The notes: a model not told the origin generated them from the sequence alone. DNA of 64,000 bases from a bacterium (GCA_017559905.1 JAFYQF010000012.1:124001-188000), one strand, 5' to 3'. Positions 8,801-16,865 are shown, counted from the first letter of the stretch. A program made the numbers and translations.

Positions 8801-10858
8801 ATCTATAATTTTATTAGCAAAATGTTGTTTGTTCATTTCAAAATTTCTACCTAAAGTAGATAGTTCGTTTGCGTGTTTTTTGATACAATCATCAATTTTT
8901 TGAGCAATTATTTCATAATGTTGAGCCATTACTTCTGGGTCGAAATGTTTAAGGACGTCTAAATAATTATCACTTGGGCGATTATATCTCAACGGTGCTT
9001 GTGGGAAGGTTTGTCCGAGTCTGCTTTCGTCAAGTTTTAAGCCGACTTTGTCTTGAAGTTTTTGTGATGCAAGTTGTGATGGGTTTGGCATGGTTGCATC
9101 AGCATCTCCTGCAACTCTTTGATGTGCTGTAGCATCATCAATTGCTTTTCCTAGCAAATATGTTACTAAAACGTTTTCATCATTTGCTTTGAAAATTAGT
9201 TTGCCTTCTTTATTTTTTATGAAGAATGAACCATCGTTATTTTTTTGGATTGAAATGTCGCTTTTGATGTTATTATCTGCACCTTTGGCAAAACGTCCGC
9301 CTATTAGCATCATTGCAATATTCATTCCGCTATTCATTTCTAAAGATGAGACAATGTCACCGTTTTGTAGTAACATATCAAACATTACGTCTGCAGTAAT
9401 TTCTGCTGACACTCCGCCAGTTTTTGCAACTGCAGTTAAGCCTTTATTACTAAATACTTGTTTTACAAGATTTGTAATCAAGTTCGGTTTTGTTTTGATA
9501 ATATTTTGGATAACATTGCCTAATGGTCCTGAAACGTACGTACCAAATCCACCAAAGATTAAGCCGTTTTTCCATTTTGTGAGTATTTCTTCAGTTTTTT
9601 CTTCGGTAAATCCATTTTCGCTTGTTAAGGCATCAATGGTAGTTAAACCTGCAGGAATAGATGCCATTGATACTGTCTTTCCAGCTTTTACGATTTGGGC
9701 AGTTGCACCTAGTTTTGTAGCAAGGTTTTGGGTTGCGGTTTTTACTAGGCTAGAACCAGGTAGGAGTAATGAGGTTGCAATTGTTACGCCAATTTCTCCA
9801 TAAAGAGATTGAGTTTTAGAGTTTTCAATATAACTTGTTGTATAAAGTTCAGGGTTTTCAATTCCTGTTGCTTCTTTGCATAGAGCGTTAAATTCTTTCG
9901 TATGTTCATCAAAGGTCTTTCCATTTAGTTGAATATCCAAGACTTTTTTGCAGTCTTTTTCTAATGTTTCAACGCAGGATAAGAACTTTTGGTTTAATTC
10001 TTCTTTGTTTGTAATTCCTTCAGAAACTTTTTTGATATATTCATTTGTGACATCTTCGTTGCCGTTGCAGAATTGAGAGATAAGTTTTATAAATTCTTCT
10101 TCAAAACTTTCTTTAAAGTCAGGAACAATTTGCCCTCTTTCTTTTGCATCTTTTAGGGCTGTTTCTTTGTGGTAAATCCTTTTTAAGTTTTGAATTCCTT
10201 CTTTTAGTATATCGTATTTTTCTTGATATGCAGTGTAGATTTCATATTCTTGGGCTTTTTGTTGAAGCTTTTCAAATTTTTCAAAATTTATATCAGGTTT
10301 GTAATTTCTCTCAAACTGAACGCCGAATTTACCTTCGTGAGAGGCTGTTTCTAAAAGTTTTTGAGCGGTTGCATTTTCTTGTTTTAACCTTGCTTCCAAT
10401 TCTTGGCTTGTTTCTTTGCCAAAGAACGCTTTGGCGTTGTTTACACCATTTTTCAAGGATATAAATCCGATGCCATTGTTGTAATCAGAAATTAGATTAA
10501 GTCCAGTTTGGGTTGAATTGAACAAGAATTCCGCAATGAATTTTTGTAAGTTCTTCTTTTCAAATGTTGTATATTCTCTAGGAATATTGCTTGTGCTTTG
10601 GGTGTTTTGAGGTGTCCAACCCATAAAACCAAGATTTGATGTTTGGTTTGTAAAAAATTGTTCGCCGTTGTAGTTTAATGTTGTTTGTAAACCGTTAAAA
10701 CTCCAAGTATTTGTTTCAGTAGCAACTTTTTTACCAGAAATCAACAAATTAAGCTCGTCTGGAGAAAGTTTTTCAAGCTCTTTGCGTTTCGCTTCAGCTT
10801 CTTTTCCAGTTAAGCCTAATGATTTGATGTATGAATTGATTAAAATTGGATCTGCCAT
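5849..10858 (-). CDS. Giant multidomain protein with HExxH metallopeptidase motif and HTH-like modules
   Basis: A 1669-residue protein with no signal peptide; AAAGG precedes the ATG. Regions in order: a helical N-terminus; an Ala/Gly/Ser-rich hydrophobic stretch near residues 355-415 like the pre-toxin regions of large bacterial toxins; a peptidase-like domain with HEFQH at 741-745 followed by downstream acidic residues; a Pro/Thr linker near 865-885; an HTH-like segment (HPRKFAQHYGIALGKINQYI) near 915-935; a Pro/Glu/Thr-rich disordered linker about 966-1053; a MerR-like HTH (ITDFAKKAGVTPATVYAYA) near 1060-1085; then a long helical region ending in a compact C-terminal domain (CKMRFIERF...HTIYGNY). 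The layout resembles polymorphic toxins or secreted effectors, but no named toxin domain is certain. Protease function is inferred from HExxH alone. Confidence 0.7.
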   Translation of the reverse strand: MADPILINSYIKSLGLTGKEAEAKRKELEKLSPDELNLLISGKKVATETNTWSFNGLQTTLNYNGEQFFTNQTSNLGFMGWTPQNTQSTSNIPREYTTFEKKNLQKFIAEFLFNSTQTGLNLISDYNNGIGFISLKNGVNNAKAFFGKETSQELEARLKQENATAQKLLETASHEGKFGVQFERNYKPDINFEKFEKLQQKAQEYEIYTAYQEKYDILKEGIQNLKRIYHKETALKDAKERGQIVPDFKESFEEEFIKLISQFCNGNEDVTNEYIKKVSEGITNKEELNQKFLSCVETLEKDCKKVLDIQLNGKTFDEHTKEFNALCKEATGIENPELYTTSYIENSKTQSLYGEIGVTIATSLLLPGSSLVKTATQNLATKLGATAQIVKAGKTVSMASIPAGLTTIDALTSENGFTEEKTEEILTKWKNGLIFGGFGTYVSGPLGNVIQNIIKTKPNLITNLVKQVFSNKGLTAVAKTGGVSAEITADVMFDMLLQNGDIVSSLEMNSGMNIAMMLIGGRFAKGADNNIKSDISIQKNNDGSFFIKNKEGKLIFKANDENVLVTYLLGKAIDDATAHQRVAGDADATMPNPSQLASQKLQDKVGLKLDESRLGQTFPQAPLRYNRPSDNYLDVLKHFDPEVMAQHYEIIAQKIDDCIKKHANELSTLGRNFEMNKQHFANKIIDILAKEFKLEGLKPEIQLTKFPDNDGNDGYWDWTLAKIIIDENISNPKDLVKIISHEFQHVLQYRDVVTRHGVEGLRRLCANSSNPAKEFEDVMNNPYTQKLLDYAKSNPHAKDGLAQYMSEIYTDEMSNYKNSDHPDYQKQVMEQEPYYLGNNRTQNAWEQHVESGNRANDNALAKLRQKLKNQLLNGETPIQKPDTPTPTQTPNNYSIDEYGQIHNNNKPAGRRALEPMHPRKFAQHYGIALGKINQYIDKYGFVLDKDGNIDPHNDTNKKALLKLKRDQQKLQNDTQPQPPTADTPAPKPEAPRGEATEAPKTNEPEAETIRASKNKETKDETQTTETQTVPEVSTTKTEETEPTKEKRFKSSAQNTNPNIYGITDFAKKAGVTPATVYAYANKGLVVRLKNGGIDITDPINIKFLNGRINKKQTQTTQAKPVEENSPLKDKLIEILSHENYVVSKGLMKDGVEFLEDYICRIIDNKIDTTKLSIDEYISLTNLCKKIITERINNKSLPKDFSDIEIKRQKKPIDISDILAKENPDRMTPAQAKNISELKTYLEHNDLYPELTSELGFPRPDEITNKNIAQAQFLKDIYEHHSQNADLAGIEKVFETLKKKFPDKIDLLAQMYTNSSAKIDIIDALKDINKTKMLIDKLEVFKEWHGGLGKELKLTAQEYEFMRMEMNLALEHITKDGTNIFEVLKCKDFKELANYAEKIPDGKLDVIFQMFGQKDVSALKQYLEDNMIKDFTIKKSVVKTWKSALDKKSRANYSMTIYFKENRNKSIKENFEMICKLYENTNDKITLKEYEKPEQLAVTGMNILDELRTQIKMASNKNALVTDGYYKNILNFLGIKTEGVSAKDIVAQTRNLSKEQFIKLNTLTQALKSSAFDDIITNLHCKMRFIERFLPKIDEKTLEPEHFASIIDYFKGEINKSLNQKMEIRTYQSGNEGNIIISPKLELPVLKQTFTMGLNNNHKLHTIYGNYSLR

Positions 10859-10991
10859 TTATAAACCTTTTACACAAATTTGTATTATTAACCTCTTCGG
10901 CAGAAAATTGAATATCTTTATGAATATTTGGCAAATGTTAAAAATAATTTACAAAATACGATTAGCAAAAAAATGTATGTTTGGCGTTTGA

Positions 10992-12239
10992 ATGTTTATG
11001 CAAATTAGACCGACTACAAATGTTTCGTTTTATGGTATTGCGCCTGTGTACAAAATCGCTGGCGGAGTGGTTCACCCTATCGAAAAATGTGCATCAGATG
11101 CGGATATTGTTATTATTTCAAAAGAATTAGACAAAAAAGTTCTTGGAGAAGGTCGACGTGGCAAGGTTTTTGATGCTTGCGACTTTGTTATAAAACAGTT
11201 TAAAAAAGTAATCGGCAATAAAACTGCTGATGAATGGCAAAAAGAGGTTAATAATCTAGATTCTTTGTGGGAGTTGTGCCAAAAGAAAAATGACCCAAAA
11301 TATTTGCATAATTCTCAAAAAGGATTCTTTGGAATAAGTTTGAAAGACAAATTCTTTATTTTTTCATCAAAAGTAAAGGGTGATTTCCCGCATCCAATGA
11401 GTATGCCGTTAAATAAAGAAAATCTAACTGCTCTTATGGAAATTTTTGAGCGTTTGGACAAAGGTATTGATGATACTATGTTTTTGCATACCGATTTGCG
11501 TGGCAGAAATATTTTGATAACAGAGGATGACGCTGGGTTGATTGATTTTGGTTCTATGTTTAAGCTAAAATTCCCATCTGAAAAGAATTCAAAATGGGTC
11601 GATAATCCAAAAAATGTTGAAGATTTAAATGGGCTTCAAAAATTTTCATACAGAATATTTGCATCAGATACAGATTATGGAGTAAGTAATTTGAAAGCTT
11701 TTGAATATGACTTGTTGGCACCTTATTTGACTGTCGCAAAGAAAGAGGAAGCGCAAAGAGTTTTTGACATGTATTTGCCTATGAAAGCAGATTATTTCGC
11801 AAAAAGAGCGGACTTCTTTTATGAAAGATTTTTGAATGACAAAACTGATATTTCAAAACAGATTTTTTGCGAAGAAGCTACTCACGCAAGATTGTTGTCT
11901 GCTTTGCCGCAAGATGTAAAAGAAAGTGAGATTGACAAGCTTCAACTAAACTTGTTTGTTAGGGACTTGTTGTACATAACTTCGTATAATATCCCAACAA
12001 GAACAAACCTATCACAAATGTCTGATTATATATATGAGGTTTTGAATAAATTTAATGAAAAAGCGATGACTGCAATGATTTCAAATGATAAAGATAGCTA
12101 TTGTTATTACGATAATTGTCTTGTCCATGTACAACGTTGTGCAGGTTATTTTGATAGCATATTAGTAAGAAATCAAGATAAAATACCGTGTTTTAACACC
12201 AAAAACAAAATGGAACTTTTGAGAGATAAATTACTTTAA
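10992..12239 (+). CDS. Protein-kinase-like phosphotransferase
   Basis: A 415-residue protein with a eukaryotic-type kinase core: a glycine-rich loop G-E-G-R-R-G-K-V (residues 52-59), a candidate ATP-binding lysine in VIK (K68), a catalytic loop H-T-D-L-R-G-R-N (H166, D168, N173) and a D-F-G metal-binding motif (D185-G187). This order and spacing fit the protein kinase/aminoglycoside phosphotransferase superfamily. The C-terminal ~200 residues are helical and unassigned. The N-terminus carries the NVSFYGI tag (residues 10-16) shared with other proteins here. No Shine-Dalgarno is evident; M3 (10998) is an alternative start. The substrate is unknown; it could phosphorylate proteins or small molecules. 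Confidence 0.7.
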   Translation: MFMQIRPTTNVSFYGIAPVYKIAGGVVHPIEKCASDADIVIISKELDKKVLGEGRRGKVFDACDFVIKQFKKVIGNKTADEWQKEVNNLDSLWELCQKKNDPKYLHNSQKGFFGISLKDKFFIFSSKVKGDFPHPMSMPLNKENLTALMEIFERLDKGIDDTMFLHTDLRGRNILITEDDAGLIDFGSMFKLKFPSEKNSKWVDNPKNVEDLNGLQKFSYRIFASDTDYGVSNLKAFEYDLLAPYLTVAKKEEAQRVFDMYLPMKADYFAKRADFFYERFLNDKTDISKQIFCEEATHARLLSALPQDVKESEIDKLQLNLFVRDLLYITSYNIPTRTNLSQMSDYIYEVLNKFNEKAMTAMISNDKDSYCYYDNCLVHVQRCAGYFDSILVRNQDKIPCFNTKNKMELLRDKLL

Positions 12240-12259
12240 ATTTGCAAAAATATAAGAAA

Positions 12260-12286
12260 GGCGGGTAAATTTAACCCGCCTCCTTT
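12260..12286. terminator. Terminator between converging genes
   Basis: A 7-bp GC stem (GGCGGGT with ACCCGCC) and 7-nt loop, followed by TCCTTT, lies between the kinase-like gene and the converging mini-metallopeptidase gene. Confidence 0.6.
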
Positions 12287-12292
12287 CAAATT

Positions 12293-12691
12293 CTACACAC
12301 TAACATTCAACTTTTGTCCTACTTGAGGATTTTTTCTTTTATAATCTTCTGCTTGAGATTTAATCATTCTTGCTTGGTTTGCGACTTTGTAGTCTTGGTC
12401 AGATGGGTCTGACGGTGCCATTGCAGAACGGATTACGGTATCTGCATCTTGGATTGTTTTTTCAGGATTGGCTTTGTTAAGAGAAGGCATTCTAATAGGT
12501 ACATGCCCGCCTATTGGAATACCATTTGCATCTTTTTCAATAACAATTCCACCTGCAAGATGTCCGCCTGCTCTTTGGTGCGCAAGTTCGTGCGCATAAA
12601 TCTCGTTATACCTTTGGCTAATCATATCTTGACGAGCTTGGTTTTGAGCTTGCGCTAAATTATTACTAAACATCCTAACTGCGTTTATCAT
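12293..12691 (-). CDS. Putative metallopeptidase, CJM1_0395/SprA-like family
   Basis: A 132-residue protein. It has the H-E-L-A-H motif (34-38) followed by QRAGG, then IGGHVPI, then the NPEKTIQDADTVIRSAMAPSDPSDQD stretch split here over residues 75-100. This succession (HExAHxxxGG, GGEVPI-like, DPEATI...R.AAL.P.EPS.QD) is the signature of the CJM1_0395/SprA-related family of putative zinc metallopeptidases. The family is typically annotated only as putative; SprA is named from a proteobacterial protein. There is no signal peptide. GAGG lies 8 nt before the ATG, and a consensus promoter sits just upstream. Confidence 0.75.
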   Translation of the reverse strand: MINAVRMFSNNLAQAQNQARQDMISQRYNEIYAHELAHQRAGGHLAGGIVIEKDANGIPIGGHVPIRMPSLNKANPEKTIQDADTVIRSAMAPSDPSDQDYKVANQARMIKSQAEDYKRKNPQVGQKLNVSV

Positions 12692-12715
12692 CCACTAACC
12701 TCATTTCCTGTTACT

Positions 12716-12744
12716 ATTGTAGCAGACGTTTTGAATTTTGGCAA
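12716..12744 (-). promoter_or_regulatory. Sigma-70 promoter for the mini-metallopeptidase
   Basis: On the minus strand TTGCCA (12744-12739), a 17-bp spacer and TACAAT (12721-12716). It gives a ~20-nt leader that contains the GAGG ribosome site of the gene ending at 12293. Confidence 0.65.
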
Positions 12745-12805
12745 GTAATGTTAAATAATTTTACATAAGGCAATTTTTAATCTTCAGTTGTTTTATATCT
12801 GTACT

Positions 12806-14101
12806 ATGAATATTCAAAACCGACAAAACTCAATACCCCAGACATTTACAGGCTATGATGCACGCAAGCTTAAGGGATTTGTAATGAATTCTAATTATGC
12901 AGGGATAGCGTCTGACATGAAAAAAATTGGAGATATTGAGGGGTTTAAAGTTTATCTCTTTAGTGGGATTCCAGAGTATGCAAAATTAAAGACTGATGAA
13001 TTTGTACTTGAAAATACACCTGCAGGTTGTTGGGCTCAAGATATGTGGGGAGTGGTCAAGGGTTCGCTTTTGACATGCGAAGATTCTAAAAAATCTGAAA
13101 TTCTTAAGAAAGTATTTAATTTAGTTTCGAATTCTGTGCAAACGAGAGTTAGGGATAGAATTAACTTAAAGCAGATTGGTGATTATGTAAATACGATGAG
13201 TGGGTTACCGTGTGTAAAAGATGGTGAAAAGCTTAAGATTGAATTGACAGATGGAGTTTTAATTGACAAAAAAGTTTATGATGCTGATATAAAGGCAAAC
13301 AAGAGTATTTACAAAGATTTGTGCAGACGTTCTCACATCAAAGGTGGAAATTATTTTTTAACAAAAGGTGAGAATGGTCAAGATGAACTTTTGATTGGTA
13401 GTAATGAGTTGAAAAAGTTTAAGCTAGATGAATTAAAAGAAATGTTTCAGACAACGAGAGTTCATGTTATTCCGCAAGCTGATTATCATTTGGATTTGTT
13501 CATAAGACCATTGAAAGATAAAAAGGTATTGCTTGCTGATGATGAGATGATGTTGAAGACATTAAACAGAGGTTTTAATAAAGTTCGTGATTTAATGGAT
13601 GAAATGCCTGAAGAAGAAAAAGGTAAACTTACCGATGCGTTGTGTGAACTAGATGTAGTAAAAGAACGTTTCAAAAATTTATTGAAGATGAATCCTTATT
13701 CAAATATAAAAGAAGTTGAACAAGCACTTGTAGAAGCTGGTTATGAGCCAATAAAAGTGCCAGCAAGGATTTTCGATTTAGAAAAAGATTACAACCCTGC
13801 AGGTTCTAAAGTATATTTGCGACCATTGCACAATTATATAAATGCGAATGTTCATATCAACGATAAAGGTGAACTGATTTATATAACTAACAACTCTGTA
13901 ATGGATGCGGAGTTAGGTTTGACAGATGAAATTCAAAAGTTGACGGGTTTCAGCTTGAAGAAAGCGTTTTGGGACGCAGTAAAACCACATGTTGATAAAG
14001 TCTATTTTGTAGCAGGCAGAAATAACTCTGTTCAAAAAACATTGTTGAGAGAATATCTAGGTGGAATACATTGTACCGCTGCCGAAATTCCATTGGAATA
14101 G
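12806..14101 (+). CDS. Deiminase-fold (agmatine/peptidylarginine deiminase-like) protein
   Basis: A 431-residue protein with the guanidino-modifying (pentein-fold) motif series: W-A-Q-D-M-W (76-81), K-G-G-N (179-182), H-L-D (H228, D230) and, eight residues from the C-terminus, G-G-I-H-C-T with candidate nucleophile C423. Agmatine deiminases and peptidylarginine deiminases share the same order, with catalytic His, Asp and a C-terminal Cys in a GG-x-HC-T context. The expected WxRD arginine is replaced by glutamine, so substrate choice may differ. The N-terminus MNIQ...PQTFTG matches the tag seen in other proteins of this window. ATG 12806 is preferred; a TTG at 12788 would add six residues. No Shine-Dalgarno is visible, and TATATC six nt upstream suggests a leaderless mRNA. 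Confidence 0.65.
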   Translation: MNIQNRQNSIPQTFTGYDARKLKGFVMNSNYAGIASDMKKIGDIEGFKVYLFSGIPEYAKLKTDEFVLENTPAGCWAQDMWGVVKGSLLTCEDSKKSEILKKVFNLVSNSVQTRVRDRINLKQIGDYVNTMSGLPCVKDGEKLKIELTDGVLIDKKVYDADIKANKSIYKDLCRRSHIKGGNYFLTKGENGQDELLIGSNELKKFKLDELKEMFQTTRVHVIPQADYHLDLFIRPLKDKKVLLADDEMMLKTLNRGFNKVRDLMDEMPEEEKGKLTDALCELDVVKERFKNLLKMNPYSNIKEVEQALVEAGYEPIKVPARIFDLEKDYNPAGSKVYLRPLHNYINANVHINDKGELIYITNNSVMDAELGLTDEIQKLTGFSLKKAFWDAVKPHVDKVYFVAGRNNSVQKTLLREYLGGIHCTAAEIPLE

Positions 14102-14112
14102 TGATTAAATTT

Positions 14113-15549
14113 TTACTTAAACCTGCGCATCATTTTTAATGCTTTGTTCATTGCGTGTTTGCCCAATTTGGGGTTTAAGCCTGGAATGTTTGGCATGTTA
14201 CCCATTTTGCTCAAGTCTGGCATGCTAGAACCACCCATATTGCCAAAAAGACTTTTCATGTCGTGCATACCTTTCATCATCATACGCATCTGTTCAAATT
14301 GTTTGATAAATCCATTCACCTCTGCCAAATCAAGTCCTGCACCTTTTGCGATACGTTTTCTACGGCTTGAGTCAAGAAGTTCTGGTTTGTTGCGTTCTTC
14401 TGGTGTCATACTTTGGATAAGAACTTCGATTTTTTTGAATTGTTTGTCTCCCTCATGAGAAATCTTGTCACGGTCGTCTTTGCTTATATTTAACCCTGGT
14501 AACATTCCCAAAAGATTGCCCATTGAACCGAACATTTTCATCTGTTTTTGCATTTTCAAAAAGTCATTGAATGAAAATTCAGCTTTTGCCATTTTTTCTT
14601 CAAATTCAGCAGCTTGTTTTTCGTCAAAAACTTCTTGCGCACGTTCAACAAGAGTTACGATGTCGCCCATCCCTAAAATTCTTGTTGCCATTCTTTCAGG
14701 ATAAAAATCTTCTAATGCGTGAAGTTTCTCGCCTGTACCAGTTAGTTTGATAGGTTTGCCTGTACAATAAGCGACACTTAATGCTGAACCACCTCTGCTG
14801 TCGCCGTCAAGTTTCGTTAATACCAACCCTGAAAGTCCTAATTGTGCATCAAAGTTTTCAGCAACATTAACTGCTTCTTGACCTGTCATTGCATCTATTA
14901 CAAGCAATTTTTCGTCTGGATGGAAAATTCTGTCTATTAATAGTAATTCCGCCATCATATCTGTATCAATTTGTAGACGACCTGCAGTGTCAAGAATTAG
15001 AACATTGTAATTGTTTGATTTTGCGTGTTCAATAGCTTCTCTTACGATTTGTTGGACATCTTTGCTGTCTGGAATTGTAAATACTTCAACTTCGATTTCT
15101 TTACCAAGTGTTTGAAGTTGTGTGATTGCCGCTGGGCGATATACGTCACAAGCTACAAGGAGCGGGTTTTTACCCTCTTTTTTTAACTTAACTGCTAATT
15201 TTGCGCTGGAAGTCGTTTTACCAGAACCCTGCAAACCTAACATCATAATTAATGACGGGTTGTTGTCTAAAACAAGCGGTTTTCTCTCTTTGCCTAAAAG
15301 GTCAACAAGTTCATCGTGAACGATTTTTACTAGTTGTTGTGATGCATCAACACCTTCAACAATATTTTCACCTTCAGCTTTGTCTTTGATGTTTGAAACA
15401 AAAGATTTTACTACTCGCAAGTTTACGTCAGCTTCCAATAATGCACGACGAATTTCTCGCAAAGCTTCATGCATATTGTCTTGCGTTAATTCTTTTTGTC
15501 TTGTACCTCTGATAATACCCTGTAGGCGCTCACTTAAACTATCAAACAT
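14113..15549 (-). CDS. ffh: Signal recognition particle protein Ffh (SRP54)
   Basis: A 478-residue GTPase that binds signal sequences of nascent membrane proteins and docks ribosomes to FtsY. It has the N-domain helices, then the G domain with P-loop GLQGSGKTT (about 104-112), DTAGR and TKLDGDSRGG, then a methionine-rich M domain (MMMKGMHDMKSLFGNMGG) that holds the signal peptide and 4.5S RNA. Length is normal. AAGGG precedes the ATG. It ends 12 bp from the converging deiminase-like gene. No 4.5S RNA gene was recognised in the window. Confidence 0.97.
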   Translation of the reverse strand: MFDSLSERLQGIIRGTRQKELTQDNMHEALREIRRALLEADVNLRVVKSFVSNIKDKAEGENIVEGVDASQQLVKIVHDELVDLLGKERKPLVLDNNPSLIMMLGLQGSGKTTSSAKLAVKLKKEGKNPLLVACDVYRPAAITQLQTLGKEIEVEVFTIPDSKDVQQIVREAIEHAKSNNYNVLILDTAGRLQIDTDMMAELLLIDRIFHPDEKLLVIDAMTGQEAVNVAENFDAQLGLSGLVLTKLDGDSRGGSALSVAYCTGKPIKLTGTGEKLHALEDFYPERMATRILGMGDIVTLVERAQEVFDEKQAAEFEEKMAKAEFSFNDFLKMQKQMKMFGSMGNLLGMLPGLNISKDDRDKISHEGDKQFKKIEVLIQSMTPEERNKPELLDSSRRKRIAKGAGLDLAEVNGFIKQFEQMRMMMKGMHDMKSLFGNMGGSSMPDLSKMGNMPNIPGLNPKLGKHAMNKALKMMRRFK

Positions 15550-15609
15550 GTTATATCCCTTTTTAAAATCTTTCTTTAATCAAAATATAACATAAAAAAA
15601 GTGAATGGG

Positions 15610-16005
15610 TTAGTCATCAGAGTAATCTATTGAGTAGTATTCATCATCAGGATCGATACTAGTTCTTTCTACTGTAGGAATAGTTGGGTCAGTACCTTCC
15701 ATATCGGTACCATCGTAGAATGCATCACGGAATTTTTTACATTCTTCTGGGGTGAAAAGAAGAGGTTTCTTTTTGGGGAAAATTTCGTGCGAATATCTAT
15801 ATTGGTCAACAGTCATCATTTTAATTGCGTGCGCAATATTTTTCCATCTTTCAGAATTGCTTCTTGGTGTGATTTCAGGATTGTCTATCATATCGAATTC
15901 TTCAGCTCCAAATCCTGATTTGAATGAAGGTTGCTTATGATGTTGAGCGCTAACTTGTTTATTAGTGTACACATAAGGTTTATATGTGTTAAATGATATT
16001 TGCAT
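15610..16005 (-). CDS. Hypothetical acidic-tailed small protein
   Basis: A 131-residue protein, unrecognised. The N-terminus MQISFNTYKPY plus a second motif QPSFKSGFG (about residues 25-33) fits the N-terminal [ST]F-x-G tag seen elsewhere here. The middle is basic and helical, and the last 20 residues are highly acidic (DPDDEYYSIDYSDD). No signal peptide or membrane segment. GAGG lies 6 nt before the ATG. It lies just upstream of and parallel to ffh, with a 60-bp gap. Confidence 0.55.
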   Translation of the reverse strand: MQISFNTYKPYVYTNKQVSAQHHKQPSFKSGFGAEEFDMIDNPEITPRSNSERWKNIAHAIKMMTVDQYRYSHEIFPKKKPLLFTPEECKKFRDAFYDGTDMEGTDPTIPTVERTSIDPDDEYYSIDYSDD

Positions 16006-16210
16006 GAATACCTCATCTGTTAATATATATATTCATGAGATTTAAACACAAAAAACAACTTTTTATGCTACCTCAATAGTAAAAAGTTTACATTATTTTA
16101 CATAGATTTTTTTGAAAACATCAATAGAATGAATGATTTAATTTTTAGAAACGTCTGATATATTAAAACCATACTCCTTAGAGACTAAGATACACATATC
16201 CCTAATCAAC

Positions 16211-16241
16211 AGCTATGCACCTCAAGTACATAGCTTTTTTT
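16211..16241 (+). terminator. Rho-independent terminator upstream of ribE
   Basis: AGCTATG (16211-16217) pairs with CATAGCT (16229-16235) around an 11-nt loop, followed by a run of T. It lies 28 bp before ribE in the divergent gap, so it must end either a short leader (attenuator) or a small RNA started within 16006-16210. No FMN riboswitch consensus precedes it. Confidence 0.55.
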
Positions 16242-16253
16242 TATGCTTTTTTA

Positions 16254-16262
16254 TGTTAGAAT
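16254..16262 (+). promoter_or_regulatory. Extended -10 promoter of ribE, leaderless type
   Basis: TG-T-TAGAAT at 16254-16262, followed by exactly 6 nt (GCAACT) and the ribE ATG. There is no Shine-Dalgarno, so the ribE mRNA is probably leaderless. Confidence 0.5.
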
Positions 16263-16268
16263 GCAACT

Positions 16269-16865
16269 ATGTTTACAGGGATTGTAGAAGAAATTGGATA
16301 TATAAAAAGTTTTGATGGACGGAAACTTGTTGTTGAGTGTTCAAAAGTTTTGGAAAATACTCAATTAGGTGACAGCATTGCAATAGATGGTTGTTGTCAG
16401 ACTGTTGTGAGTATTGGAGAGAATGTTTTTTCAGTGGATGTGAGTTCTGAAACGTTGAGAATAACAAAAGGTTTCAAAGTTGGAACAAGAGTGAACTTGG
16501 AGCGTGCATTGACTCCAACGACAAGAATGGGCGGTCATATTGTTCAAGGTCATGTTGATGGTGTTGCCAAATATCTAGGTGATATGAAGTTTGAAATCCC
16601 GCAAGAGCTTGACAGATATATTGTTTACAAGGGTTCTATTACTGTAAACGGTGTGAGTTTGACGGTTTCAAAAAATGAGGGTTATACTTTTAATGTAGCG
16701 ATAATTCCTCATACTTTGGAGAATACAAACTTAAAAGATTTAAAGTTCGGTGATAGTGTGAATATTGAAACTGACATATTAGGTCGTTATGTTGAAAAAT
16801 TTTTATCATCGAAAAATAATAGCAATATAACAGAAGACTTTTTGAAAGAGAATGGATTTTTTTAG
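16269..16865 (+). CDS. ribE: Riboflavin synthase, alpha subunit
   Basis: A 198-residue enzyme that dismutates two 6,7-dimethyl-8-ribityllumazine molecules to riboflavin. It has two tandem lumazine-binding barrels: MFTGIVEEIG at the N-terminus with GGHIVQGHVDG around 92-102, and a second repeat starting near 100 with SITVNGVSLTVS. Length is typical. Its stop is immediately followed by the ribBA ATG, so the two are translationally linked. ribD and ribH are not in the window. The symbol is ribE in E. coli usage. Confidence 0.95.
   Translation: MFTGIVEEIGYIKSFDGRKLVVECSKVLENTQLGDSIAIDGCCQTVVSIGENVFSVDVSSETLRITKGFKVGTRVNLERALTPTTRMGGHIVQGHVDGVAKYLGDMKFEIPQELDRYIVYKGSITVNGVSLTVSKNEGYTFNVAIIPHTLENTNLKDLKFGDSVNIETDILGRYVEKFLSSKNNSNITEDFLKENGFF

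Noticed and set aside
9189-9803. 204-residue plus-strand reading frame
   Set aside because: It is antisense to the giant protein, has a hydrophobic low-quality translation, and has no ribosome site or promoter.
16006-16268. FMN riboswitch before ribE
   Set aside because: The region upstream of ribE lacks the GC-rich RFN consensus; it only has a short terminator hairpin and AT-rich sequence.
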